Assembly (NCBI RefSeq): GCF_000023125.1
Contig: NC_013037.1
Coordinates: 1,488,001-1,552,000, forward strand
Direction of reading: 5' to 3'
DNA: 64,000 bases
Source of the DNA: Dyadobacter fermentans DSM 18053
GTDB taxonomy: Bacteria; Bacteroidota; Bacteroidia; Cytophagales; Spirosomataceae
Of the stretch, positions 7,804-16,033 are shown one piece after another. Below the pieces are notes generated by a model that saw nothing but the letters and a program-made list of their open reading frames with translations, was not told where the DNA came from and did not search any database. The position numbers and the translations under genes were made by a program. Each line of letters begins with the position of its first letter. Position 1 is the first letter of the stretch.

Positions 7804-8069
7804 ATGGTAGAAGTATTTAAAACGGATGTCAGGAAGCAAAGTCAGCAAAATTATTGACAGACCTCATCGGTCTCACGTTCGCAGGCTGCCGGGCCAGCTT
7901 TGATCTCGAAGATTGCGACAAGATATTACGCGTCGCCACGGATGAGCAGCCGGTGTACAGTCCGGGCATCATCGCATTGCTGGAAAGCTTTGGTTACCAG
8001 GCCGCAGTGCTGGAAGAAGATTCGGCAGAGGAGGTTTACCGGGAGGAGTTACAGCTAAGTGCTCATTAG
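7804..8069 (+). pseudogene. Small conserved-type protein interrupted by a frameshift
   Basis: Frame one from ATG 7804 reads MVEVFKTDVRKQSQQNY and stops at 7857. The overlapping frame reads (S)AKLLTDLIGLTF and continues through DLEDCDKILRVATDEQ to a stop at 8069. Joining the two gives about 88 residues of one coherent small protein: MVEVFKT...KQSQ-AKLLTDLIGL...FDLEDCDKILRV. A single missing base near 7845 (CAG-GCA read as CAGCA) would restore it. I recall similar small uncharacterised Bacteroidota proteins beginning MVEVFKTNV and containing FDLEDCD.ILRV, but could not check. A start at TTG 7854 would give only the truncated 71-residue C-terminal part. It may be a true mutation or a sequence error. 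Confidence 0.65.
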
Positions 8070-8202
8070 TGAAAGCGTGAAAAAGCATTTCAGACCGTAC
8101 AGAAACGGCTGTCGGACTGATAGCATACACCCCTTTGCAACGTATATAATATTACGTTCAATGTCAATTGCATTCCATTCTAACCTCTAAACTATATCAA
8201 CA

Positions 8203-8583
8203 ATGAAAAAAACAAGGATGATCTTCTGGGTTGTGACAGGCCTGCTGGCGGCCATGCTCGGCATCGGCTCCGTGTACGACGCTATTTCGGCGCCGGAAGC
8301 AGTCGAGCATGTAACACGCATCGGGTACCCGGCTTACATCGTACCGTTTGTGGGCGTAGCTAAGATTCTGGGCCTCATTGCCATCCTGGTTCCGGGCTAT
8401 CCGAGATTGAAGGAATGGGCCTACGCCGGCATTTTTTACGATTTGTTCGGGGCTTTTTACTCTCACATCGCGTTCGGCGACGGTCCCGAAATGTGGGCCG
8501 GCTTCATCATCGGCTTTGCGATGCTGTTCACTTCTTACATCTATTACCACAAACTGCAACGACAAACATTCGCCACCGCTTAG
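8203..8583 (+). CDS. DoxX-like membrane protein
   Basis: A 126-residue membrane protein with about four helices, in the DoxX-like family. Typical features are a first helix beginning after MKKTRMIFWVVTG, then PAYIVPFVGVAKILGLIAILVPG in the second/third helix region and LKEWAYAGIFYDLFGAFYSH, with conserved Gly and Trp/Tyr residues at helix ends. The role of these proteins is poorly defined; some are tied to oxidative stress. It precedes a DinB gene on the same strand by 57 nt, a pairing that suggests co-transcription. Confidence 0.8.
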   Translation: MKKTRMIFWVVTGLLAAMLGIGSVYDAISAPEAVEHVTRIGYPAYIVPFVGVAKILGLIAILVPGYPRLKEWAYAGIFYDLFGAFYSHIAFGDGPEMWAGFIIGFAMLFTSYIYYHKLQRQTFATA

Positions 8584-8640
8584 CAACCGGTGCATTTTAA
8601 TTATCACAAACTTTATCAGCTACTAAAACCATCAATCACC

Positions 8641-9213
8641 ATGACAACATTTCCAACAAACCAACCGACCACCCCAACAGCCGAAGCCATGGACAGAACC
8701 CAACTTCTGGACGCCCTTGACCAAACCGAACGGGATTTCAGCACCCTGCTTGCGGCTTTTCAGCCCGCGCAGGTAAATGTGGTGCCATTTGAAGGCAGCT
8801 GGACAGCCGGACAGGTGGCCGAGCACATTCTCATGGCCGAATCCGGCATTCCCGAAACGTTGCTGGGCTCCACCACCGAAACGCAGCGGCCCGTGGGCCA
8901 GTATGTGCCGGTGATCGAATCGATATTCCTGGATTTTTCGGCAAAATATGAGGCGCCTGAGTTCATAATACCGTCGGACGGCCCGCATAACCAGCAGGAA
9001 TTGCTGGAAGCGTTCACGGCCGAGCGTGCGGAGATCCGCCGCATTGCCGCCGAAGAGGATCTGTCGCTCACCTGCACGGATTTCGAATTTCCGCAAATCG
9101 CCTTGCTCACGCGTTGGGAATGGCTGCAATTTGTGCTCTGTCATTCGATCCGGCACACGCGGCAGCTGCGTAATATTTTCGAAAAAGTTACCGCACAGGA
9201 GGAAGCATTGTAG
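8641..9213 (+). CDS. DinB-family protein
   Basis: About 190 residues from ATG 8641; the frame opens at 8590 but the extra N-terminal residues overlap the intergenic leader. The pattern is the DinB/YfiT bundle: GSWTAGQVAEHILMAE near residue 55 supplies the first His, and CHSIRHTRQLRNI near residue 170 supplies the C-terminal H...HtrQl motif, so all likely metal ligands are present (unlike the 3389 homologue). Cytoplasmic. It follows DoxX and precedes a thioredoxin-like gene. Confidence 0.8.
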   Translation: MTTFPTNQPTTPTAEAMDRTQLLDALDQTERDFSTLLAAFQPAQVNVVPFEGSWTAGQVAEHILMAESGIPETLLGSTTETQRPVGQYVPVIESIFLDFSAKYEAPEFIIPSDGPHNQQELLEAFTAERAEIRRIAAEEDLSLTCTDFEFPQIALLTRWEWLQFVLCHSIRHTRQLRNIFEKVTAQEEAL

Positions 9214-9259
9214 GTCAAAGATTTGATAACTTGCGGCTTCATTTTACATCCCAGGTTCT

Positions 9260-9742
9260 ATGTTCCGTAAGTTATTCTTCTTGTTTCTGCTGCTGGCCGC
9301 CTCGAATGGCTTTGCCCAAACGGCCGCCGGCACTAAAAAAATAGCGCCGTTTCAGATCAGGCTTGTGAACGGGCAGCAATACACCTCGTCGCAGCTCGCG
9401 GCCGGGCCGGTGGTGCTCATTTACTTTTCGCCGGATTGTGAGCATTGCCAGGATTTCACGAAAGACCTGCTCAAAAATTACAGCGTAGTCGCCAACAAGC
9501 AGGTGGTTATGGTCACTTTTCAATCCATGGACATGTTGAAGCCGTTCGTGAGCCAGCACAGCCTCGGCACCTATCCCAATTTCAAGGTCGGCACCGAAGG
9601 GACCTCCTACCTTGTGCAGCGCTACTACCAGATCCGCTCATTTCCTTACATCGCCATTTATGATAAAAAGGGTAATCTCGTGCGGACATTTGAAGGCGAG
9701 CAGCCTCATTCGGAGATTTTTAAGGCCATGAAGCAAATCTGA
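9260..9742 (+). CDS. Exported thioredoxin-like (TlpA/AhpC-TSA-like) protein
   Basis: 160 residues with a signal peptide (MFRKLFFLFLLLAASNGFA, cleavage about residue 19) and a thioredoxin fold. The redox site is CEHC (C60 and C63) in FSPDCEHCQDF, and the cis-Pro strand is SFPYIAIYDKKG. It should act in the periplasm as a thiol-disulfide oxidoreductase. It ends just before a long hairpin shared with the convergent enolase-superfamily gene. Confidence 0.85.
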   Translation: MFRKLFFLFLLLAASNGFAQTAAGTKKIAPFQIRLVNGQQYTSSQLAAGPVVLIYFSPDCEHCQDFTKDLLKNYSVVANKQVVMVTFQSMDMLKPFVSQHSLGTYPNFKVGTEGTSYLVQRYYQIRSFPYIAIYDKKGNLVRTFEGEQPHSEIFKAMKQI

Positions 9743-9761
9743 CGGCCGCCAAACTTGCCGT

Positions 9762-9818
9762 ACCTTAAAAACACGACTGCCGGACAGTAATGCTGCCCGG
9801 CAGTCGTGTTTTTAAGGT
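9762..9818. terminator. Bidirectional terminator with 22-bp perfect stem
   Basis: Arms 9762-9783 and 9797-9818 are perfect inverse complements; they begin ACCTTAAAAACACGAC and end GTGTTTTTAAGGT, so a T-run closes the stem on both strands. It lies between convergent genes. Confidence 0.9.
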
Positions 9819-9820
9819 TA

Positions 9821-11227
9821 TCAGGCATTGAATAATGCCTCATAATGCGGCGATGGAGCCAGAATACCACCGCTTTTGCTGTAAAATGACTGATCGGTGA
9901 GGTAAACGCCCTTCTGCGTTTTCGTCCAGCTTCCGTCCGCCATCGGATGGAAAGTCATGAGTTTATCCCAATTTTTGTAATACTGATGACCGTTCGTTTC
10001 CTGCAAACCTACCGACATGCCAGGGAACGGCTGCAAGCGAGCGGCCACGTTTTTATTCCAATCCACGAGAATCGGGTTCACGGTCAGGTCCGCACAGAAG
10101 CAAGGCACCTTTTTTTCGTAAGCCAGCTGTGTGATTTTCATGGTCATACTCAGCGTTTTGGCAATGGCCTTCACGGCAATGGCCGAATAACCGAGCTCAA
10201 TGCGATGGGCAGCGTCCTCGACCGTGTGCGCACTTTCGTCCGCGGCCACGCGCACGCCCAGGTCGCCTACGAAGGCTTCGTTACTTTCCTCGAAAGGCTC
10301 CTCGATCACCGCAATCTGATCGAACGCGCCGATCTTTTTCGCATGATCGAGGAAGCGCAGCAGGGTTTCTTTCTTTTCGTAGCGGCCATTGGCATCGAAA
10401 TAGTAAGGGATCTTCCCATTTTGCGTGTAAGGCGTTTCGTAATGCCCGATCGCCTTATGAACGGCCGTCAGAAAAGCAATGTCCTTTTCGATCATTTCCT
10501 GCTGCGTGCCGGCCGCGCCTGTTTTGAGTTTCAATATAAAATATCCTTCGTCCGCGGCTTGCCGGATGCGCTCGGCCGTCGTGCCCACTGCAAACGACGG
10601 AATGCTCGCGACCTTCTCATGGCGGTAGGAAAGTCCGGGCCGGTAAGCGGCGGGGATCATTTCGTCAAATTGCACCATGCCGTTTTCCTGCGCATAGAGC
10701 AACCAAGCAGCATTGTCGACGCACACAAGGGCATTCAAAGCGAATGTTTTGCGCAGATCGGCATTGCCGGTAATCTTCTTGCCATAGGCGAGTACTTCCG
10801 GCAAAATGTCGTCCAGCAGCTGCACAGGGTCCTGGAACGTCGTCCCTTTGATCATCTGTAACGCCTGTTCGCTCATCGCATACATCAATGCATTACCAGC
10901 GCTTTCGGAATGTGCGGCGAATACCTTCGAATCCGACCACAACACGCCCTGCGTCCCCAGCCCAACCTTTCGGAGCCCCGACCCGGATTCCAGCATGGCA
11001 ATGGCCTGCCAGCTGTCGGTAATGGCGCTGCCTTTAAAACGATAAGGATTCAGCGGCTCCCTTTCAAAATTGGAGCTTACGTTCTTGATAGTGATCTTTT
11101 TCACGGGCGGCTGCGGCGATGGGTTAGGAACAGGATTTTCGGGCGCGAGAATGCCGGCGGCAGCCAGTATGCCGGCGCGGCGTGCAAATTCCCGGCGGGA
11201 GAAATGATCAGGATTTTCGAAGGTCAT
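9821..11227 (-). CDS. Tat-exported enolase-superfamily (mandelate racemase/MLE-like) enzyme
   Basis: 468 residues. The N-terminus has a twin-arginine signal (SRREFARRAGILAAAGIL), as in many Cytophagales catabolic enzymes. The barrel carries KLK at 233-235, FDANGRY with D278, IEEP with E309/E310, AADES with D330 and a later VKAIAK (353-358), i.e. the metal triad Asp-Glu-Asp plus Lys on both faces, as in the muconate-lactonizing/dipeptide-epimerase subgroup. It should abstract a proton alpha to a carboxylate (dehydration, racemisation or epimerisation). It is the last gene of the LacI-Nramp-epimerase-DapA-like cluster; the substrate is unknown. Confidence 0.8.
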   Translation of the reverse strand: MTFENPDHFSRREFARRAGILAAAGILAPENPVPNPSPQPPVKKITIKNVSSNFEREPLNPYRFKGSAITDSWQAIAMLESGSGLRKVGLGTQGVLWSDSKVFAAHSESAGNALMYAMSEQALQMIKGTTFQDPVQLLDDILPEVLAYGKKITGNADLRKTFALNALVCVDNAAWLLYAQENGMVQFDEMIPAAYRPGLSYRHEKVASIPSFAVGTTAERIRQAADEGYFILKLKTGAAGTQQEMIEKDIAFLTAVHKAIGHYETPYTQNGKIPYYFDANGRYEKKETLLRFLDHAKKIGAFDQIAVIEEPFEESNEAFVGDLGVRVAADESAHTVEDAAHRIELGYSAIAVKAIAKTLSMTMKITQLAYEKKVPCFCADLTVNPILVDWNKNVAARLQPFPGMSVGLQETNGHQYYKNWDKLMTFHPMADGSWTKTQKGVYLTDQSFYSKSGGILAPSPHYEALFNA

Positions 11228-11275
11228 GGTTTAGGAAATGTGTTTCAGGAGCTTCAAAAATACTTAAAAAACAGA

Positions 11276-12337
11276 TCAGATCGCATTCACCTCTTTTTCC
11301 AGAAACCGGGCCACAAATGCATCATCCACCAAATGCGGATAAGCCTCTATCACCCTCGTAATCTCCTCATACTGACCGGGAGAGAGTGTCTCGTTCGGGT
11401 TCAGCGTCCAGATTCCTTCCATTAATCCCTGGCGGCGGAGCACCTCGTGCACGCCGGTAATGCAGCCATGAAATGCATGGGCGGGGTCGAAAATGGCGGC
11501 GTTCATATCGGTGACGGCGATGTTTGTACTGAGCATCGAGTCCATGTCCGGGTTGCCGGTAGCAAGGGTTTGTTTGATATTCCGGAACAATGCCACGGCC
11601 CTTTCGGTCCAAACTGCCCAATGCCCGAGCAGGCCGCCGACGAAGCGCTTTTCGATGGTTTGACCCTGTATTTCAAAGCGGTACGGCGTGAGCAGGTCGG
11701 CCACGATATTATCGTCGTTGCCGGTGTAAAGGGCAATCTCGTCGCGGCGGCCCGAATGCGCTACCGCACGCACGACGTCGAGCGTCTGGTAGCGGTTAAA
11801 TGCGGCCACTTTAATGGCATACACATTCGGTATTTCCGCAAACTGCTGCCAGAAATCGTAACTGTACACGCGCCCGCCGATGGCAGCCTGCAAGTAGAAC
11901 CCGAACACCGGGATTACCTGCGCCACTTTTGTCACGTGCGCAATGATCTCTGCCTCCGACTGCGCTTTGAATGCGGCCATACTCACCAAACCGAGGTCGT
12001 ATCCGTGTTTGACCGCAATACGGGCCTCATTCAAAGCCTGATCCGTCAAACCGCAAATGCCCGCCACTTTGATAAACGGCCGCTCCAATGCCGCCGTCCC
12101 AATCTCCTCCGCCGCGATTTCCAATACTTTTTCATACAAGCCGACTTCCGGGTCACGGATTTCGAACTGGGTTGTATGCACGCCCACAGCCACGCCCCCG
12201 GCGCCGCTGGCCATGTAATAGCGCGTCAATCCGCGCTGCTTGTGCTCATCCAGCTGCAACTCGCGCGTCAGTGCCAACGGATGTGCCGGAATCACCGTTC
12301 CGTCAAATAGCAGCTTTTTTATATCTTCCTTCAACAT
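11276..12337 (-). CDS. Dihydrodipicolinate-synthase-family (DapA-like) lyase
   Basis: 353 residues, longer than DapA (about 292). The class I aldolase residues of the family are visible: TT at 55-56 in GVHTTQFE, Tyr148 in FGFYLQ and the Schiff-base Lys176 in YAIKVAAFNR. It should condense or cleave a pyruvate-like or alpha-keto acid. The gene lies 48 nt upstream of the enolase-superfamily gene and downstream of the epimerase-like gene, so a catabolic aldolase or dehydratase is likelier than a role in lysine synthesis. Cytoplasmic. Confidence 0.8.
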   Translation of the reverse strand: MLKEDIKKLLFDGTVIPAHPLALTRELQLDEHKQRGLTRYYMASGAGGVAVGVHTTQFEIRDPEVGLYEKVLEIAAEEIGTAALERPFIKVAGICGLTDQALNEARIAVKHGYDLGLVSMAAFKAQSEAEIIAHVTKVAQVIPVFGFYLQAAIGGRVYSYDFWQQFAEIPNVYAIKVAAFNRYQTLDVVRAVAHSGRRDEIALYTGNDDNIVADLLTPYRFEIQGQTIEKRFVGGLLGHWAVWTERAVALFRNIKQTLATGNPDMDSMLSTNIAVTDMNAAIFDPAHAFHGCITGVHEVLRRQGLMEGIWTLNPNETLSPGQYEEITRVIEAYPHLVDDAFVARFLEKEVNAI

Positions 12338-12390
12338 ATTAACATAACTAATTGAACACTAAACCCATACACAATTAACTCCTTCCTACC

Positions 12391-13407
12391 CTAGAACTGC
12401 CCCTTCCGTTCCTGAAAATGCGTAGGCTTATTAATGGTCTTGCCGCCTTCCAGCAGCCATTGCGCTGTGATTTCGATCATTTGCTTCAAAGTAGTGCGCG
12501 GATAACCGAACAGCCGGAACGATTCGGCCGCATTGCTCAGCAGCGCGGTGGATTGTTCTTCTCCGACAAGCTGCGGTTCGATATTGAATATACGTCCGAA
12601 CTCCATCGCCAGCCAGCGCAGCGAAACCGTCTCAGGGCCCGTAATGTTCAGGATTTTTGAGGGTGATTCGCAATGCAGCAGCGAGCGGATCGCCATTTCG
12701 TTGGCGTCGCCCTGCCAGATCACGTTTACATGGCCCATCGTGATGTCCAGCGGCTTGCCGTTCAGCACCGATTTGGCTACTTCGAGTAATACGCCATATT
12801 TGAAATCAATGGCATAATTCAGCCGGTACAGGAGGATCGGCGTGCCGTAAACCGAGGAGAAATACTGGAACATCCGCTCTCTTCCGAGGCACGATTGCCC
12901 GTATTCGCCCACCGGGTCGGCGCGCATGTCTTCCGTCGCGCCGCCTGCACCTACGGGCGTGAATGGGTACACATTACCGGTAGAATACACGACAATGCGC
13001 GATTTACGGAATTTTTCGGCCACGCGCCCGGGTAAATAGGTGTTCATCGCCCATGTGTACGGCTCGTTGCCCGCCGTGCCGAACTTCTGTCCGGCCAGGT
13101 AGAGCACGTTTTCCACTTCCGGTAAATCCTGCAACTGCGTGTCATCGAGAATGTTGGCAACAATCGTCTCGATCCCCTCTGCATTCAGTTCCTCCACCAG
13201 GCCCTCTTCGCTGAAACGCGACACGGCGATTACACGCTTGTCCAGCCCCGCACGCTCGATGGCCTGCATGGTGAGCCTGGCAATGCTCGGACCGATTTTC
13301 CCGCCCGCGCCAAGGATCATAATATCGCCGTCGATGCGCTTCATGTCTTCGACCAGCGCTTCGGACGGACTAAGCCATTGTTCTTCAATTGATTCTATTC
13401 CGTTCAT
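12391..13407 (-). CDS. NAD-dependent epimerase/dehydratase-like protein
   Basis: 338 residues from ATG at 13407, 1 nt after the transporter stop. The Rossmann motif is ILGAGGKIG (31-39). The catalytic Ser/Thr is in YSTGNVY (141-147), but the expected YxxxK reads YGQSC (169-173): the Lys is replaced by Cys. It therefore looks like an extended-SDR protein with an atypical or absent oxidoreductase centre. It sits between the transporter and the DapA-like lyase. A longer frame to 13449 overlaps the transporter and is unlikely. Confidence 0.75.
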   Translation of the reverse strand: MNGIESIEEQWLSPSEALVEDMKRIDGDIMILGAGGKIGPSIARLTMQAIERAGLDKRVIAVSRFSEEGLVEELNAEGIETIVANILDDTQLQDLPEVENVLYLAGQKFGTAGNEPYTWAMNTYLPGRVAEKFRKSRIVVYSTGNVYPFTPVGAGGATEDMRADPVGEYGQSCLGRERMFQYFSSVYGTPILLYRLNYAIDFKYGVLLEVAKSVLNGKPLDITMGHVNVIWQGDANEMAIRSLLHCESPSKILNITGPETVSLRWLAMEFGRIFNIEPQLVGEEQSTALLSNAAESFRLFGYPRTTLKQMIEITAQWLLEGGKTINKPTHFQERKGQF

Positions 13408-13408
13408 T

Positions 13409-14695
13409 TTATTTAAAAAGCGGATTGTTAAAAAATAATTCTTTGACATTCACAAGCGCCAGGGCGAAAATGATGAGCAAGCCGAGCCCTGCGAAAACTT
13501 TCACGAAAGGTTTATTGACCTTGTCTCCCATAATACTCGCGTCGTTGGCGACCAGGTACATGACCGTCCCGATAAACGGCACGACGAAAATGGTGACGCT
13601 CTGCGCGAAAACGATGAGTTCGAGGGGTAGTTTGCCAAAGCGAATGGCCACAAAGGCGCCGATCACCATCACCAGCGCGACCAGATAGCGGACCTGTTTG
13701 GAAGAAAAATTACTGCCCAGGCCTAATGCATCGCCCAGTAGCGTGCCGCCCACCGACGCATTACCGATGACCGACGAAAACGCCGCTCCAAAAAGCCCGA
13801 TCAGGAAAAACGCCGAGGCATTGCTGCCAAAAAGCGGTTCGAGGGCTTTGGCCATGTCGGACGCGGAAGTGACCGAAATGCCCTGGGGTTTCAAAATTGC
13901 CGCGGCGCACACGATCACGATCAGGCACATGACGCCGAGCAGGATGATGCCGGTAATGCTGTCGTTCCGGCCGTGGCGCACGGCTGGGTTAATGCGGATG
14001 CGCTCCTGGATCAGGTAGGCCTGGTACAACGCGCCCACGATGGAAAAACAGGAGGCCGTGAAAGCGATAATCAGCCCCAGCGAGCCCTCCGGCACCTCCG
14101 GGGTTACCAGCCCGCCCGCCATTTCGGCGGCATCGGGTTTGGCCCAAAACAGGGTGGTGATAAACGAAAGGAGCATCAGCACGATCAGGAAAATCATCGT
14201 TTTTTCCAGCACCGAATAGAAACTCCTGAAAAACAGCAGACAAATCGCCAGCGCATTGAAAAACAATATCCACGGTACCGGCGAGGTATGAAACAGCTCA
14301 CCGGCCGCAATGCCCACACCCACCGAATTACCCGCCTGAAACGACGAAGCCACCAGAAAAACCCCGATGCCCATTGCAACAGCCGCGCCCCTGCCCCACT
14401 TCTGGCGCACCGTGGCAAGGAGCGACTGCTCAGTGGCAACGCCGATGCGGGTGGCCATGGTGGTGAATATCGCCATGAAGAAAATGGCCACTACCACCAG
14501 CCAAAGCAGCGAGTAGCCGTAAATGGCACCCATTTTGGAAGTGATGGTCATTTTACTGGGCCCGAAAACCAGTGCCGCGGTGATCATACCGGGACCGAGC
14601 GACCTAAGCCATTTGAGCAGATTGTTCTCCGATTTTTCCAATGTAAAAGGGTTTGGCTTTGAGTGAAATATGAATGAATGATGAATTACGGGCAC
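13409..14695 (-). CDS. Non-canonical Nramp-family transporter
   Basis: 428 residues, about 11-12 hydrophobic helices, in the Nramp (divalent metal/proton) family by overall pattern (LGPGMITAALVFGPSKM near residues 33-49). Canonical Nramp helix 1 has DPGN and helix 6 has MPH; here the helix-1 site reads GPSKMT and the helix-6 region reads SIVGALYQAYL, so the metal ligands are missing. Together with its place in a catabolic operon this suggests a different substrate. The start could be further in (first Met inside, EKSENNLLKW is upstream); I kept the longest frame. Confidence 0.75.
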   Translation of the reverse strand: MPVIHHSFIFHSKPNPFTLEKSENNLLKWLRSLGPGMITAALVFGPSKMTITSKMGAIYGYSLLWLVVVAIFFMAIFTTMATRIGVATEQSLLATVRQKWGRGAAVAMGIGVFLVASSFQAGNSVGVGIAAGELFHTSPVPWILFFNALAICLLFFRSFYSVLEKTMIFLIVLMLLSFITTLFWAKPDAAEMAGGLVTPEVPEGSLGLIIAFTASCFSIVGALYQAYLIQERIRINPAVRHGRNDSITGIILLGVMCLIVIVCAAAILKPQGISVTSASDMAKALEPLFGSNASAFFLIGLFGAAFSSVIGNASVGGTLLGDALGLGSNFSSKQVRYLVALVMVIGAFVAIRFGKLPLELIVFAQSVTIFVVPFIGTVMYLVANDASIMGDKVNKPFVKVFAGLGLLIIFALALVNVKELFFNNPLFK

Positions 14696-14743
14696 GTGCC
14701 CGTAAAGGTAGAAAAGAATTTGTAATTTCCATTTTTGAGGAAA

Positions 14744-15802
14744 TTAATTCTGGTAAAACTCGTAATTCTCCTTCGTGACGATGTCGATCGGCATGTAGTT
14801 CTGCCGCGTCACGGGCGCATTCACTACGAGCGTCTGGTAAAGTGCCATCATGCCCCGATAGCCCTGGTCGTCCGGGCGGTGGCAGATCAGGAAATCGATC
14901 ACATTGTTTTCCAGGTAATCCACATTCTCTTTTACAAAATCGTAGCCGATCAGCGAAACGTGTGTCCGGTGGCTGTTTTTCAGGAATGACGCGACGGTGT
15001 GCACGCGCGAATTGGTGACGAATGCCGCGCCGATGTCCTTATTTAAATGGAACACATAGGTAAGGTGCCGCGCTACCGATTGGTAATCGGTTTCACGAAT
15101 ATCAATGCGTACGATCTCGTTCGGCTGCTTGTTGTCGTTGAAATAGGCCCGGAAACCGTCCTCGATTTCGGGGTAATTGAAATTATCAACCTCCTTGGAA
15201 ATGTTGATGATCAGCACTTTCTTCTCGGGTTCGAGCCTGTAAGTGAGGAGTTTGGCGCCTACATATCCGCTCTTGCGCAGGTGCGGGCCAATGTAGGAGA
15301 GGCTGTTGAGATCGGGAATGTCGGAGTCGATGAACACATAGGGAATCTTGCGGCGATTGCATTCGGATGCGAACTTTTGGGTTTCCCCGATAAACGAGGG
15401 GGAGATCAGGATTCCATGAAACCCGCCGTCGAGTACATGGCGGATCTGGCCCGCAAATGAATCCTTATCATTCAAATCAAACAAAAAAACCTGCACCTGC
15501 ACGCCATACTGCTTCATTTCTGCCTCTGCACGCCGGATACCCGCCAGCGGGGCCGACCAAAAATCCGTTTCTTCCGACACGTCGGGGATCAGCGCCGCGA
15601 GGCTGATGATCTTGCGCGAGGCCAGGCGGCTGGCCAGGATATTGGGCTGATAGTCCATTTCCTTGATGATCGCATTGATCTTCGCCTTGGTTTTTTCCGA
15701 AACGCCGGTCCGGTTGTGCAGCACACGGTCGACCGTCGCGGTGGAGACATTGGCACGCCTGGCGATCTCTTTCACGCCGAACAATTCGTTCTCTTTTTCC
15801 AT
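14744..15802 (-). CDS. LacI-family transcriptional regulator
   Basis: 352 residues. The N-terminal helix-turn-helix is VKEIARRANVSTATVDRVLH (residues about 10-29) followed by the hinge helix QPNILASRLAS, typical of LacI/GalR. The rest is a periplasmic-binding-protein-like effector domain. It is first in the operon with transporter, epimerase-like, DapA-like and enolase-superfamily genes (about 48 nt before the transporter), so it most likely responds to the substrate or an intermediate and represses the cluster. Confidence 0.88.
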   Translation of the reverse strand: MEKENELFGVKEIARRANVSTATVDRVLHNRTGVSEKTKAKINAIIKEMDYQPNILASRLASRKIISLAALIPDVSEETDFWSAPLAGIRRAEAEMKQYGVQVQVFLFDLNDKDSFAGQIRHVLDGGFHGILISPSFIGETQKFASECNRRKIPYVFIDSDIPDLNSLSYIGPHLRKSGYVGAKLLTYRLEPEKKVLIINISKEVDNFNYPEIEDGFRAYFNDNKQPNEIVRIDIRETDYQSVARHLTYVFHLNKDIGAAFVTNSRVHTVASFLKNSHRTHVSLIGYDFVKENVDYLENNVIDFLICHRPDDQGYRGMMALYQTLVVNAPVTRQNYMPIDIVTKENYEFYQN

Positions 15803-16033
15803 TCAGGGATTCGTTTGGGCCGCGCGTAAACCTGCTTTTCGCGCACACATTCCGACAGCCGCATGGCAGCGGAGCGGGTTAAAGGTTATGTTCGAAGGGT
15901 AAATATAGTCGTTACCGCCCGTTTCCTCCAAGCGTTCTTCCGGCGGCGCGGCGCGGCGGGCATTGCCTATGATGCGATTTGTTTGCATTTTAGGGGGTTC
16001 AAAACCATCACTCCATTCACTCAAAGGCGCTTT
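15803..16033. promoter_or_regulatory. Divergent promoter region, LacI cluster / bestrophin
   Basis: 231 nt between divergent genes. It should contain promoters for both and probably the LacI operator. I could not pick out a convincing LacI-type central-CG palindrome by eye. Confidence 0.35.

Noticed and set aside
9947..10861. A 304-residue open frame antisense to the enolase-superfamily gene
   Set aside because: A shadow of the real gene; there is no signal, domain or ribosome-binding site.
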